DNA of 64,000 nt from Lentihominibacter hominis (GTDB lineage Bacteria > Bacillota > Clostridia > Peptostreptococcales > Anaerovoracaceae), in the NCBI RefSeq assembly GCF_014385065.1, contig NZ_JACRTA010000001.1, positions 186,001 through 250,000 on the forward strand. Reading direction: 5' to 3'. The notes beneath the pieces are model-generated. The model ran no database searches. It was not told where the DNA came from and saw nothing but the letters and a program-made list of their open reading frames with translations. Positions 55,744-64,000 of the stretch are shown here, piece by piece. Positions within the stretch are counted from its first letter, which is position 1; each line of letters opens with the position of its first letter. The position numbers and the translations under genes are program-made.

Positions 55744-56439
55744 TCAGATTGTTCTGCTCAGTTCTTCGAGTCTGTACTGATATGCCTCCACGATTTCTTT
55801 TTCAAAACATAAAGTATCGTCAAGCCCTATTAATCTCAATATTTTCTTTGTAAACAGCGGATTCAGGATAAGAAAAGGCCCAAGAGAATATGTCCCGAAG
55901 AAATTTTTTCTGCGTACTCCCTCGCGTTTTGTTTCAGAATTCATTCCTATTCCCTTCTCTATATCTATGAAAGCCTCTTCAAAGTCACCGTAAGAAAAAG
56001 AAAACTGACTCCTGTGTCCCAATATCGTAAGATCATCATATTTACCTATGAACTGTGAATTATGCCTTTCAGCCTTCATATATCTAACAGAATAAAAATC
56101 AAATACTTTCAGCCCTTCTATAATGCGTTCTCCGTCTCTGATGTAATTTCCGAATATCTCAACAGCATTTCCTGTGGCAAGAAATACGACACCTTGATTT
56201 ATAAGTTCGACTATTTTACTGCGATACGGTTTCAAAATCTCTATAATCTGTTCCTGCTTTCTTTCAGAAGCGCATCCCAGATATACCATATCGGCGCCTC
56301 CACTGACAAACGCCGGAACTTCCTTATGGTTAGTATATATCACATCTATATCTTTACTGCATCTTTTTAGATATTCTATGTTGTAACTTTCACCGTAAAT
56401 ATTACAGAGTTCCGGAAAGAGTAATTCTACTTTCTTCAT
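55744..56439 (-). CDS. GatD-like protein with lost glutaminase residues (copy 2)
   Basis: A 231-residue paralogue of the GatD-like protein at 52372-53115. It shares VELLFPELCNIYGESYNIEYL, the ATGNAVEIFG stretch (Gly at residue 90 where Cys is expected), SQFSFSY in place of NHGGRTY, and GTYSLGPFLILNP (Leu at residue 186 where the catalytic His is expected). The same residues are lost in both copies, and the replacement SQF.xSY is shared, so the change predates the duplication and looks selected rather than random decay. Four-base overlap with its MurT-like partner. Confidence 0.88.
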   Translation of the reverse strand: MKKVELLFPELCNIYGESYNIEYLKRCSKDIDVIYTNHKEVPAFVSGGADMVYLGCASERKQEQIIEILKPYRSKIVELINQGVVFLATGNAVEIFGNYIRDGERIIEGLKVFDFYSVRYMKAERHNSQFIGKYDDLTILGHRSQFSFSYGDFEEAFIDIEKGIGMNSETKREGVRRKNFFGTYSLGPFLILNPLFTKKILRLIGLDDTLCFEKEIVEAYQYRLEELSRTI

Positions 56440-57818
56440 TTCGCTGCCTCCTCCTTTGCCCTTTCTACAATCATATCTCTCATCTTCCTCGCCTTTGTAA
56501 CATAGTCTATCTCAAAAAGCACATATACCTTCTCTATTCCGCTACGATCCACATGATCTACTATTTCGCTTTCATCTTCCACACATACGATCTTACTCTC
56601 ATCTATACCTGCAAGAAGAAGCCTGAGCCTATGATTGAGGTACATATGTCCTCCTACTATAATCTTTTTAATATTCGGGCTGTTGAGGAATTCATAATCC
56701 GTTTCATAAAGCCATGTTATAGTTTCAGAAGGGTGATTTCTATCCTGCATCTCATCAAGAAGCAAAACAAGCTCTTTCACTGACGGTTCCTTAGCCATAT
56801 ACTCAAATACAGTAGACGCCGCACTTACATTCTGACTTTTAGCCGCATAAGTCAAATACTCTATTCCGTTGAATTCCACGCTTGTCTCTCTTATTTTCGT
56901 AACTCTCTGTGTTCTGAGAAAATCTGCCAGTTCCTGTTTGTCAGTTCCAAGCTCCCTCATAAGTGCTATATATGATAATACATTAAAAGCATTAAAAACC
57001 GTATCTGATATGAGAGGATATGCTGATCTTTCTCCGTCCTCCTTTACAATAAGTTCCTTTCTTTCATGATCTATAGCCTCTGCAAAATACTTGGCATGAG
57101 GAGCCGCAAAATCACACGAATTGCAGTAAAAATCACCAATATGTCTGTAAAGCCTGTAATTATACTGTATATCATCACCGCATACAGGGCATACCGATAT
57201 ATCTTTTACAGTATTTTCAAAAGGATCAGCACCTATATCTGCCATGCCGTAAAACACTCTTCTCGCTCCCGAATCAGCAGCAAGCTGGGAACTTATAGGA
57301 TCATTGGCATTCAGTATAGCTACGGTCTTATTCCCCAGAACATTAAATGTTCTTTCAACATGATCAAAGATAAATTCAGGATGGCCGTTTCTTCTCAGTG
57401 AATCTTTACATATATTTGTAACTAAAATATAGTCGGGTTCTATCAGAGTCATAGTATCATCCAGAGTTTTTTCATCGGCTTCCAGAACGGCCACATCCAT
57501 TTTCGTAGGCTTGTTTAAAAAATTTACACACCGCATCAGATTAAGTCCGAATCCAGCCTGAAGATTAGCTCCCCAGTCATTAAAACTGACTCTATATCCA
57601 TCTGCCACCAGCTTATTGTTTATGAGAGCGGATGTAGTGGTTTTGCCGTTTGTACCTGTAATTGCTATCACAAGAGGGGGCTTGTTGATATATTTAAGAA
57701 ACTGCGGACACAGTTTATAAGCCAAAAGACCCGGCCAGTCATTACGCTCACTGCCCTTTAGCTTAAATATAAACATTACGATCTTTGAAATCCATAAAGC
57801 AATATAAAATCTAAACAT
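56436..57818 (-). CDS. MurT-like Mur ligase (copy 2)
   Basis: A 460-residue paralogue of the MurT-like protein at 53112-54494. P-loop AITGTNGKTTTSA (about residue 52), zinc ribbon C210-x2-C213, C232-x2-C235, LNANDP, ETDYEFL near the C-terminus. It carries CKDSLRRNGHPEF where MurT has RDQLDRYGE, and the C-terminal stretch LDEMQDRNHPSETITWLYETDYE in place of the NDN-ADG pattern. The frame opens at 57881, but ATG at 57818 (MFRFYIALW) has a GGGAGAG site and matches copy 1 from its first residue. N-terminal hydrophobic segment, as in copy 1. Confidence 0.88.
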   Translation of the reverse strand: MFRFYIALWISKIVMFIFKLKGSERNDWPGLLAYKLCPQFLKYINKPPLVIAITGTNGKTTTSALINNKLVADGYRVSFNDWGANLQAGFGLNLMRCVNFLNKPTKMDVAVLEADEKTLDDTMTLIEPDYILVTNICKDSLRRNGHPEFIFDHVERTFNVLGNKTVAILNANDPISSQLAADSGARRVFYGMADIGADPFENTVKDISVCPVCGDDIQYNYRLYRHIGDFYCNSCDFAAPHAKYFAEAIDHERKELIVKEDGERSAYPLISDTVFNAFNVLSYIALMRELGTDKQELADFLRTQRVTKIRETSVEFNGIEYLTYAAKSQNVSAASTVFEYMAKEPSVKELVLLLDEMQDRNHPSETITWLYETDYEFLNSPNIKKIIVGGHMYLNHRLRLLLAGIDESKIVCVEDESEIVDHVDRSGIEKVYVLFEIDYVTKARKMRDMIVERAKEEAAK

Positions 57819-57980
57819 TTCTTCTCTCCCTGTATATAGCTTATTATGATTAAAAGAAACAATTTTATCGTAAACAAACAAATAAATTGTAACATGTTTA
57901 TACTGTTATTGCTACACATTTAGGAGTTGTTAAAAAAATATGAAATCTTTTGTAATAAAATATTAAATAATTTGCCAGCT

Positions 57981-58340
57981 TTATTTTTCACAGATAAACT
58001 GAACCTGCACTCCATCCGGATCATTTACAAAGAAAAATGATGTTCCCGGAAAAGGTGTTATCATGGGAGTAGGGTCGAGTCCTTTTTCACTTAGTTTTTC
58101 CCGATATGCTTCAGCATCTTCTACTTCAAATCCTATTGAAATACCCGTTCCGGAATATGCCTGTTCCGGAGATTCTATTATCTCCACACAAGTCCCGCCA
58201 TTATCATCGGCTAAAAATACAATATTCATAGCCCCTTTGCCTCTCATATCCCCGCAAATTGTCAGTCCTGCAATATCTTCATAAAACTTGACAGATTTCT
58301 CAAATTCAGCGCTCTGTATAGTTATATGTTTCATTTTCAT
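57981..58340 (-). CDS. VOC-family (glyoxalase-like) protein
   Basis: A 119-residue single vicinal-oxygen-chelate module: MKMKHITIQSAEFEKSVKFYEDIAGL, then IGFEVEDAEAYREKLSEKGLDPTPMITPFPGTSFFFVNDPDGVQVQFI. The metal ligand pattern (His near the N-terminus and Gln/Glu of VQVQF) fits the superfamily, but the substrate is unknown: it could be a glyoxalase, dioxygenase or fosfomycin-type protein. Downstream of kdpE by 20 bases, with an AAAGGAG site, so probably in the kdpD-kdpE operon. Confidence 0.87.
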   Translation of the reverse strand: MKMKHITIQSAEFEKSVKFYEDIAGLTICGDMRGKGAMNIVFLADDNGGTCVEIIESPEQAYSGTGISIGFEVEDAEAYREKLSEKGLDPTPMITPFPGTSFFFVNDPDGVQVQFICEK

Positions 58341-58359
58341 AAGATTTTCTCCTTTTCTT

Positions 58360-59064
58360 TTATTTAACTTTGAGCATTCTATATCCTACACCTATATGCG
58401 TCTGTATATACTGCGGAGATTCCGGCGATACTTCTATCTTTTTTCTCAACGTAGCCATGTAAACACGCAGTGATGCCACATCATTATCCCAGCAGCTTCC
58501 CCATATTTTCTGAGTGATGAAAGTATGGGTCAGCACTTTACCCACATTCTGAGAAAGCAGACAGAGAAGCTTATATTCCGTTGGCGTTAAATGAAGCTCC
58601 TTATCTTTTAAGTAAGCACATCCTTCTGCATAATCTATTCGTATATCTCCATTAGTAAATACAGAAGATTCACTTTCCTTATCATTTTTCATCATAGAAA
58701 GTCTCCTCTGAGTCACTCTCAGCCGAGCAAGAAGCTCTTCAACAGAAAACGGCTTTATAAGATAATCATCAGCACCTGCATCTAAAGCCTTTATTTTATC
58801 TGTATCCTCACTTCGCGCACTGATTACTATGATAGGCATGCTTGACCACTGACGAATAGTTCTTATCACTTCCATGCCGTCCATGTCAGGAAGGCCCAGA
58901 TCAAGAAGAACGATATCCGGATTTCCGGAAGTCGCTTCCATTATAGCTAAATTTCCATTTGCAGCTGTAAGATATTTATAATCATGTACTTTTAATGTGG
59001 TAGTGATAAGATTCCTGACAGACGCATCATCTTCCACCACTAAAATCAACGGTTTATTCATCAA
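58360..59064 (-). CDS. kdpE: Response regulator KdpE-like (OmpR family)
   Basis: A 234-residue regulator. Receiver domain with the phosphorylation Asp in IVLLDLGLPDMDGMEVIR (about residue 53), conserved Lys in YLIKPFSVEEL, then an OmpR/PhoB winged helix (LTPTEYKLLCLLSQNVGKVLTHTFITQKIWG). Best fit is KdpE because its cognate sensor is the KdpD gene it overlaps by 11 bases. The kdpFABC transport genes are not in the window, so its target may be elsewhere. Confidence 0.93.
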   Translation of the reverse strand: MMNKPLILVVEDDASVRNLITTTLKVHDYKYLTAANGNLAIMEATSGNPDIVLLDLGLPDMDGMEVIRTIRQWSSMPIIVISARSEDTDKIKALDAGADDYLIKPFSVEELLARLRVTQRRLSMMKNDKESESSVFTNGDIRIDYAEGCAYLKDKELHLTPTEYKLLCLLSQNVGKVLTHTFITQKIWGSCWDNDVASLRVYMATLRKKIEVSPESPQYIQTHIGVGYRMLKVK

Positions 59065-61771
59065 AATACACCTCCTCTGCCATTAATGAAAAAGTAAATA
59101 CTGCCCCTCTGGGAACATTATCTCCCACTGTAAGCTCACCGCCGTGAGCATTTATTATCGACTGGCACAAGGACAGTCCTAAACCAAGGCTGCGCCTGCT
59201 GTCAGCCACTTTATTATTACCGCTGTAAAACATATCAAATATATGTGTTTTCATATCATCCGAAACACCCGGTCCATTATCAGCGATAGACACTATAGCT
59301 TTGTCAGACCTGCGGAATGTGGTTATCAATATGTCGGAACCGGCAGGTGTGTATTTAATAGCATTATCCACTATATTAATTATTACCTGAACGATAAGCC
59401 TTGCATCCATTTTTGCCAACAGGAATTCGTCTTTATGTTCCACCCTTATATTATGTTCAATACTTCTTCTGCTCAAATGCCTCAGAGCTTCAGTAACCAC
59501 ATCTTCCATCAGCTCTGTCTCCATATTTATATTCATCCTGCCCTCTTCAAGCCTTGTCACTGAAAGCAGGTTCTCAACGAGATTTATCAGCCACATGGAA
59601 TCATCATAGATATCTGTATAAAGCCTTTTTTTCATATCCGCAGTAAAAGCTTCTCCGTTTGAGATAAGATTACTGGCATTGCCTGATATAGATGTCAGAG
59701 GGGTTCTCAGATCATGTGATATCGCACGCAAAAGATCAGCTCTAAGCTGTTCATTCTTAGCCATAATAGCAGCCTGTTCTTTCTCTCTGGCATTCTTTTC
59801 ATTCTCCATAGCAAGAGCACATTCACCCAGAATTGACAGCATTATACTGTTGGAAAAAGCGTCCAATGGCTCTTCTCCAACTGCTATACCAATAACTCCA
59901 TACACATTATCGTTTACACGCACGCACAAATACATACATCTGGCATCCGACAGTGTATCCGTGGTAGCTCCGGCATGCTGATTATTTTTAAAAGACCAAC
60001 TGGCAACTGCCTTTTCTTCTCCTGATGTATAAGCTTCACCAGAAACTCTTTCAGAATCTGTATCCGAAGCAAAAAACACCTGCGGTTCTCCAAGCGCTCC
60101 GTCTTTATTTTCATAAACAACAATATCCTTATTGAGAAGTTTAATCAGCTGCCTAGCTGTAACTTCCAATATCTGCTCTTCTCCTTTTGTCTGCTGGAGT
60201 ATCTGGTTAGTATCAAATAAAGTCTTTGTTCTGAATGTAGCACGCGCTGCCTGTTTTGCACTTTCTCTCAGCCTAATGGACATTGTTCCTGTTATAAGTG
60301 CTGCCATTATCATTATCAAACCGTTTACAGGATACCCTATATCATACGCCATAAATGTATGCCGGGGCTCTACAAACATAAAATTGAATATTACAGCACT
60401 TAATACCGATGCAATCAGTCCATATGCTCTGTTCTTCATCAAACCTGAAATAATAATTACACCAAGTATATATATACCTAATATATTGCTTACGCCAAAT
60501 CCCATTTTATCAAACAGAACTGCCAAAGTACATGCTATTCCTAAAATAGCCGTACTTTTCAAAGTATCCATCAATGAAAAAATTATATTTTTCTTTTTCT
60601 GGGCTTTCATTCGATAATACTTTGGAAGTCTCGGGCCAGCTACAGGTATCACGTGGACTTCAATATTTGGTGCTGCATTTATTAGCTTTTCTGTCAAAGA
60701 CTGCTTTCCAAGAAAATGTTTTTTAGCCGCACCCACCCTGCCTATAACAATTTTGGATACTCCGGATATCCTTGCAAATTCAGCAATCTGAAATATAACA
60801 TCATCTCCATATACGGTCTCTATCTCTGCTCCAAGACGCTCCGCCATCCTCATATTTGCCTGAAGAATCTTTTTGCTTTTATCACTCATGGACGAATTAT
60901 CAGGAGTCTCAACAAATAAGGCTGTAAAAGTTCCCCTGAAAGCCTTGGCCATCCTTGCAGCAGTACGTATAACCTTAGCATTTGAATTTTCTTCTGACAG
61001 ACATACCAATATATGCTCTTCCGTATGATAACTTGCCCTGTTCTTTATTCTGGCTCTCTCAGTCAAAAGATTTACTCTGTCAGCACACCGGCGAAGAGAA
61101 ATCTCTCTCAATGCTGTTAGATTATCTATGGTAAAAAAATTGACCATGGCACTCTGAGCCTGTTTTTTCTTATACACATATCCGGCCTCAAGCCTCTCTA
61201 TCAGCTCTTGCGGTTCCAAGTCTATCAACTCCACCTGATCTGCATCATCAAAAATGTAATCAGGTATACGTTCTCTCACAGTTATTCCTGTGATGGAAGC
61301 CACCATATCGTTTAAACTTTCTATATGCTGCACGTTAACAGTAGTATATACATCTATTCCGTTTTCAAGCAGTTCCTTTATATCCTGATATCTTTTAGCA
61401 TGCCTACAGCCCTTAGCATTAGTATGAGCAAGCTCGTCCACAAGAACCAATTTGGGGTTTCTGGCCAAAGTAGCATCCACATCAAATTCCCTTAAAATAA
61501 TCGAATTATATTCTACCTCAAGATTAGGAATGCATTCAAGCCCATCTAAGAGAGCCATCGTCTGCGGTCTGGCATGTGGTTCAACATAACCTACCACTAC
61601 ATCTATTCCACATCGTTTAGCCGCATGCGCATCTTCAAGCATAGTATATGTTTTGCCTACTCCAGCAGCATAGCCGAAAAATATTTTTAAACGTCCTCTT
61701 TTTTTACTGTTTTCTTCCTGATTTATTATTTTCAAAATTTCATCAGGATCTCTCCGGCTTTCTACTGACAT
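59054..61771 (-). CDS. kdpD: Sensor histidine kinase KdpD
   Basis: A 905-residue osmosensor/K+ sensor kinase. Domains in order: N-terminal KdpD domain with Walker A GYAAGVGKTYTM (about residue 32) and VDELAHTNAKGCRHAKRYQD, a universal stress protein domain (around residues 250-380), four membrane segments of the DUF4118 type (around 400-500), GAF, then HisKA with the phospho-His in AISHDLRTPLTSISG (about residue 680) and HATPase (NIVDNAIKYTP, DNGPGV, GLGLSLCQSI). Full family length. An AAGGAGG site precedes the ATG. No K+ pump genes nearby. Confidence 0.96.
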   Translation of the reverse strand: MSVESRRDPDEILKIINQEENSKKRGRLKIFFGYAAGVGKTYTMLEDAHAAKRCGIDVVVGYVEPHARPQTMALLDGLECIPNLEVEYNSIILREFDVDATLARNPKLVLVDELAHTNAKGCRHAKRYQDIKELLENGIDVYTTVNVQHIESLNDMVASITGITVRERIPDYIFDDADQVELIDLEPQELIERLEAGYVYKKKQAQSAMVNFFTIDNLTALREISLRRCADRVNLLTERARIKNRASYHTEEHILVCLSEENSNAKVIRTAARMAKAFRGTFTALFVETPDNSSMSDKSKKILQANMRMAERLGAEIETVYGDDVIFQIAEFARISGVSKIVIGRVGAAKKHFLGKQSLTEKLINAAPNIEVHVIPVAGPRLPKYYRMKAQKKKNIIFSLMDTLKSTAILGIACTLAVLFDKMGFGVSNILGIYILGVIIISGLMKNRAYGLIASVLSAVIFNFMFVEPRHTFMAYDIGYPVNGLIMIMAALITGTMSIRLRESAKQAARATFRTKTLFDTNQILQQTKGEEQILEVTARQLIKLLNKDIVVYENKDGALGEPQVFFASDTDSERVSGEAYTSGEEKAVASWSFKNNQHAGATTDTLSDARCMYLCVRVNDNVYGVIGIAVGEEPLDAFSNSIMLSILGECALAMENEKNAREKEQAAIMAKNEQLRADLLRAISHDLRTPLTSISGNASNLISNGEAFTADMKKRLYTDIYDDSMWLINLVENLLSVTRLEEGRMNINMETELMEDVVTEALRHLSRRSIEHNIRVEHKDEFLLAKMDARLIVQVIINIVDNAIKYTPAGSDILITTFRRSDKAIVSIADNGPGVSDDMKTHIFDMFYSGNNKVADSRRSLGLGLSLCQSIINAHGGELTVGDNVPRGAVFTFSLMAEEVYFDE

Positions 61772-61921
61772 CTGCGGTGCCTCCTTTATGCGACATTTAT
61801 TTCAAAACTTACCTACATTATATATGATTATACCCTTCAATTCATTAATACATTATAAATATATTTTTTGAAACATTAAAATCGTATAAAGATATATTGT
61901 TGTATTTCTCATATGATAAAA

Positions 61922-61951
61922 AAGAAACCATGCCTTTAAACATGGTTTCTT
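61922..61951 (-). terminator. Terminator of the tRNA operon
   Basis: AAGAAACCATG (61922-61932) pairs with CATGGTTTCTT (61941-61951), followed on the complement by a T run. Confidence 0.85.
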
Positions 61952-61954
61952 AAT

Positions 61955-62029
61955 TGGCTAGGGTAGCAGGATTCGAACCTGCGCATGATGGAATCAGAAT
62001 CCATTGCCTTACCGCTTGGCGATACCCCA
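61955..62029 (-). tRNA. tRNA-Gln (anticodon CTG)
   Basis: Complement reads TGGGGTATCGCC... with CCA encoded at the 3' end. Anticodon loop TTCTGAT gives CTG. Acceptor stem, T loop GGTTCGAATCC are intact. The G2-T71 pair is a wobble. Confidence 0.9.
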
Positions 62030-62065
62030 ATATTTAATTATTAACATTCCTCCATAAGAGCAAAA

Positions 62066-62142
62066 TGGGGTGGATAGTGGGATTCGAACCCACGCATAAC
62101 GGAGCCACAACCCGCTGTCTTAACCACTTGACTATACCCACC
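62066..62142 (-). tRNA. tRNA-His (anticodon GTG)
   Basis: Anticodon loop TTGTGGC in the stem GCGGG/TCCGT. The extra G(-1) opposite C73, typical of tRNA-His, is present. T loop GGTTCGAATCC and CCA are encoded. Confidence 0.92.
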
Positions 62143-62175
62143 ATATTGCGAGCGCATCCATCGCTCTAAAAAAAT

Positions 62176-62250
<75 letters not shown>

Positions 62251-62280
62251 TTAATGGGAGTTGCCTCCCAAAATAATATT

Positions 62281-62357
62281 TGGCGATCCGGAACGGGCTC
62301 GAACCGTCGACCTCCAGCGTGACAGGCTGGCATTCTAACCAACTGAACTACCGGACC
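62281..62357 (-). tRNA. tRNA-Asp (anticodon GTC)
   Basis: Acceptor GGTCCGG/CCGGATC, anticodon loop CTGTCAC, T loop GGTTCGAGCC, discriminator G, CCA encoded. Confidence 0.93.
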
Positions 62358-62361
62358 ACTT

Positions 62362-62437
62362 TGGTGGGCGCTATAGGGCTCGAACCTATGACCCCCTGCT
62401 TGTAAGGCAGGTGCTCTCCCAGCTGAGCTAAGCGCCC
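62362..62437 (-). tRNA. tRNA-Val (anticodon TAC)
   Basis: Acceptor GGGCGCT/AGCGCCC, anticodon loop CTTACAA, T loop GGTTCGAGCC, discriminator A, CCA encoded. Confidence 0.93.
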
Positions 62438-62477
62438 ATATTATCAATGATTGATACAATCATATGATATATGAATT

Positions 62478-62554
62478 TGGTAGCGGCGAGTGGAGTCGAA
62501 CCACCGACCTTCCGGGTATGAACCGGACGCTCTAGCCAACTAAGCTACACCGCC
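62478..62554 (-). tRNA. tRNA-Met (anticodon CAT), elongator type
   Basis: Acceptor GGCGGTG/CGCCGCT, anticodon loop TTCATAC. Close to Bacillus elongator tRNA-Met in overall sequence; an Ile2 (lysidine) or initiator identity is less likely because the initiator-specific GGG/CCC stem pairs are not present. First gene after the promoter. Confidence 0.9.
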
Positions 62555-62590
62555 ACACATACAGCTATTTTCACAATCGCTGCGAGAAAT

Positions 62591-62619
62591 ATATTATCAT
62601 TTTAAGAACCCATTGTCAA
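62591..62619 (-). promoter_or_regulatory. Promoter of the tRNA operon
   Basis: TTGACA (62614-62619) and TAATAT (62591-62596) on the complement, 17-base spacer, 37 bases before tRNA-Met. Confidence 0.75.
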
Positions 62620-62715
62620 GACATTTTATATGATAATATTAACAGTTTTCCCAATAATTTTGAAAACAAAGTTGAATATATGTAATGATACAATATTTTC
62701 GTAAGGAGGTCAACT

Positions 62716-62964
62716 ATGAATGATGTGTCAATCACCTTGCCTATGGCTGTCCCGGGCAAGGAATATATAATACAATCTATAAAAAAAGGCGCTGCCGTTG
62801 CCGATACATTCAGAGGTTATGGTATTTTCCCGGGAGCAAAGATAACGCTCCTGTTCAACAGCCCCGCTAAAAATCCCTCCGCTTACGAGGTGATGGGAGC
62901 TGTACTGGCTCTAAGAAAAGAGGATTCAAACAACATTTATATCTCACCTGCGATTGTTAAATAA
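62716..62964 (+). CDS. feoA: Ferrous iron transport accessory protein FeoA
   Basis: An 82-residue SH3-like FeoA protein: ITLPMAVPGKEYIIQSIKKGAAVADTFRGYGIFPGAKITLLFNSP has the usual layout but lacks the motif of the FeoB-fused form. It supports Fe2+ uptake by FeoB at the inner membrane face. GTAAGGAGG precedes the ATG. feoB begins 67 bases downstream, with a hairpin in between. Confidence 0.92.
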   Translation: MNDVSITLPMAVPGKEYIIQSIKKGAAVADTFRGYGIFPGAKITLLFNSPAKNPSAYEVMGAVLALRKEDSNNIYISPAIVK

Positions 62965-62984
62965 ATATAGTTTTTTACAATATT

Positions 62985-63030
62985 CACCTCTCTGAAATTA
63001 TATTCATATACTCTTCAGAGAGGTGTTTTT
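62985..63030 (+). promoter_or_regulatory. Terminator-like hairpin covering the feoB ribosome binding site
   Basis: CACCTCTCTGAA (62985-62996) pairs perfectly with TTCAGAGAGGTG (63014-63025), a 12-base-pair stem with 17-base loop, followed by TTTTT and then the feoB ATG. The AGAGAGGTG Shine-Dalgarno region is in the 3' arm. It could terminate or block translation. Confidence 0.75.
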
Positions 63031-64000
63031 ATGAAAAATAAAACTATAGCATTAGTGGGTAATCCCAATGTAGGTAAGAGTACCGTATTTAATGCTCTTA
63101 CAGGTATGAAACAACATACCGGAAACTGGCCCGGTAAAACTGTCACCAATGCTGTCGGTCATATGAGATACAAGGACGCAACTTTTGATTTTATTGATCT
63201 TCCGGGAGCGTATTCTCTTGACTCATCTTCACCTGACGAAGCAGTAACGGGAGAATACATACTTTCAGGTCAGGCAGATCTCGTACTTATTGTTGCAGAC
63301 GCCACATGTCTGAAAAGAAATCTTCTTCTTATAAAAGATATCCTCAAAGTAACTGATAAAGCTGTCCTTTGTGTCAATCTAATGGATGAAGCCAGAAAAA
63401 AAGGTATACAGCTGGACATCGAAAAGCTCCAAAAACTTCTGCATATCCCCGTGATTGCTACAGTTGCGCGATCAAAAGAAGGTTTCCCTCAGCTTCTTGA
63501 AACACTGTACTCGTTCTCTCCGAATGAGTCTTCCGGTATGCACAAAAAAGACTTTAACATAAATGACATATACCGGCAATGTGTCACACTGTCTAAAGAA
63601 GAACCTCACAGTTTTGATCGAAAGCTTGACAAGATCGTAACCTCAAAAATTTTAGGTTTCCCTGTAATGATACTGCTGCTTCTTATGATTTTCTGGATAA
63701 CTATGGTAGGAGCTAATTATCCTTCAGAAGCTCTTTCTTCAATGTTCTCTTTACTCGATGAAAAAATAAGAACGTTACTGATATCTGTCAATGCTCCCAA
63801 TGTATTAGTATCAGCGCTTATGGACGGACTTTATACAACACTTACATGGGTAATATCAGTTATGCTTCCTCCTATGGCTATTTTCTTTCCACTCTTTACT
63901 CTACTTGAAGATTTCGGATATCTCCCAAGAGTAGCATTTAATCTTGATAATGTATTTAAGTGCTGCGGAGCTCATGGAAAACAGTCGCTGACTATGTGTA
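63031..64000 (+). CDS. feoB: Ferrous iron transport protein FeoB (5' part)
   Basis: The open frame begins with ATG at 63031 and runs off the window. The N-terminal GTPase has G1 GNPNVGKST, G2 region HTGNWPGKTV, G3 DLPGAYSL, and a G4 motif NLMD (CVNLMDEARKKG), diagnostic for FeoB. Membrane segments follow from about residue 205 (ILGFPVMILLLLMIFWITMVG). AGAGGTG precedes the ATG. Partner of feoA; uptake of Fe2+ in anaerobic conditions. Confidence 0.95.
   Translation, partial: MKNKTIALVGNPNVGKSTVFNALTGMKQHTGNWPGKTVTNAVGHMRYKDATFDFIDLPGAYSLDSSSPDEAVTGEYILSGQADLVLIVADATCLKRNLLLIKDILKVTDKAVLCVNLMDEARKKGIQLDIEKLQKLLHIPVIATVARSKEGFPQLLETLYSFSPNESSGMHKKDFNINDIYRQCVTLSKEEPHSFDRKLDKIVTSKILGFPVMILLLLMIFWITMVGANYPSEALSSMFSLLDEKIRTLLISVNAPNVLVSALMDGLYTTLTWVISVMLPPMAIFFPLFTLLEDFGYLPRVAFNLDNVFKCCGAHGKQSLTMC

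Noticed and set aside
52372..56439. Functional glutaminase GatD
   Set aside because: Catalytic Cys and His are absent at the aligned positions in both copies, so the usual activity is not assigned.
62640..62715. Fur box or other iron operator before feoA
   Set aside because: No convincing GATAAT-type inverted repeat in the region; AT-rich pieces fit only by chance.

Overview
The window is a compact, low-G+C chromosomal segment from a Gram-positive anaerobe of the class Clostridia (Bacillota). Support for this: strong AGGAGG-type ribosome binding sites before nearly every gene, two T-box leaders, a yybP-ykoY leader, spoVG and purR side by side, an ammonia/amino-acid transporter repertoire, and lipoprotein and LPxTG-like surface proteins. 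A member of the Anaerovoracaceae/Family XIII group is a reasonable guess, but this is inference; no rRNA or other decisive marker is present.

Layout. 1-4.8 kb: a putative sigma-54 controlled operon (saccharopine-dehydrogenase-like reductase, unknown protein, sodium/solute symporter) with its PAS/AAA+ activator upstream. 4.8-9.9 kb: uvrB-uvrA with an SOS-box promoter and a curious 77-bp tandem repeat in the leader. 9.9-13.3 kb: a nuclease-STAND NTPase defence gene broken by one in-frame amber codon. 13.5-21.6 kb: two surface proteins with a shared ETGD tail, a NhaC antiporter, and a symporter under a T-box whose specifier is probably UAC (Tyr). 21.9-30.3 kb: flavin-type oxidase-like protein, Crp/Fnr regulator, amino-acid antiporter with a hairpin over its start site, citrate synthase, and an operon of EamA exporter, Nudix hydrolase, C-N hydrolase and BMP lipoprotein. 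30.4-35.0 kb: rlmN and a eukaryote-type ileS under an Ile T-box. 35.2-38.3 kb: a permease of higher G+C, an amidohydrolase and a secreted Cache-like lipoprotein. 38.4-46.5 kb: murC, a half-length glmU, prs, pth, mfd, dapB in one direction. 46.6-52.3 kb: P-type ATPase under a manganese riboswitch, then purR, spoVG, pyk. 52.4-57.8 kb: two MurT/GatD-like gene pairs around an ATP-grasp gene. 58-61.8 kb: KdpD/KdpE and a VOC protein. 61.9-62.6 kb: six tRNA genes. 62.7 kb to the end: feoA and the start of feoB.

The most interesting item is the 52.4-57.8 kb cluster. Both GatD-like subunits keep the fold motifs but have lost the catalytic Cys and His of the glutaminase site, and in the same way, while both MurT-like partners keep the P-loop and zinc ribbon but share altered signatures. 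The cluster looks like a divergent, glutamine-independent ligase system rather than the standard lipid II amidase. Other points worth a second look are the amber-split STAND gene, the stand-alone GlmU acetyltransferase half, the repeat-duplicated uvrB promoter, and two hairpins that overlap the ribosome binding sites of feoB and an amino-acid antiporter.
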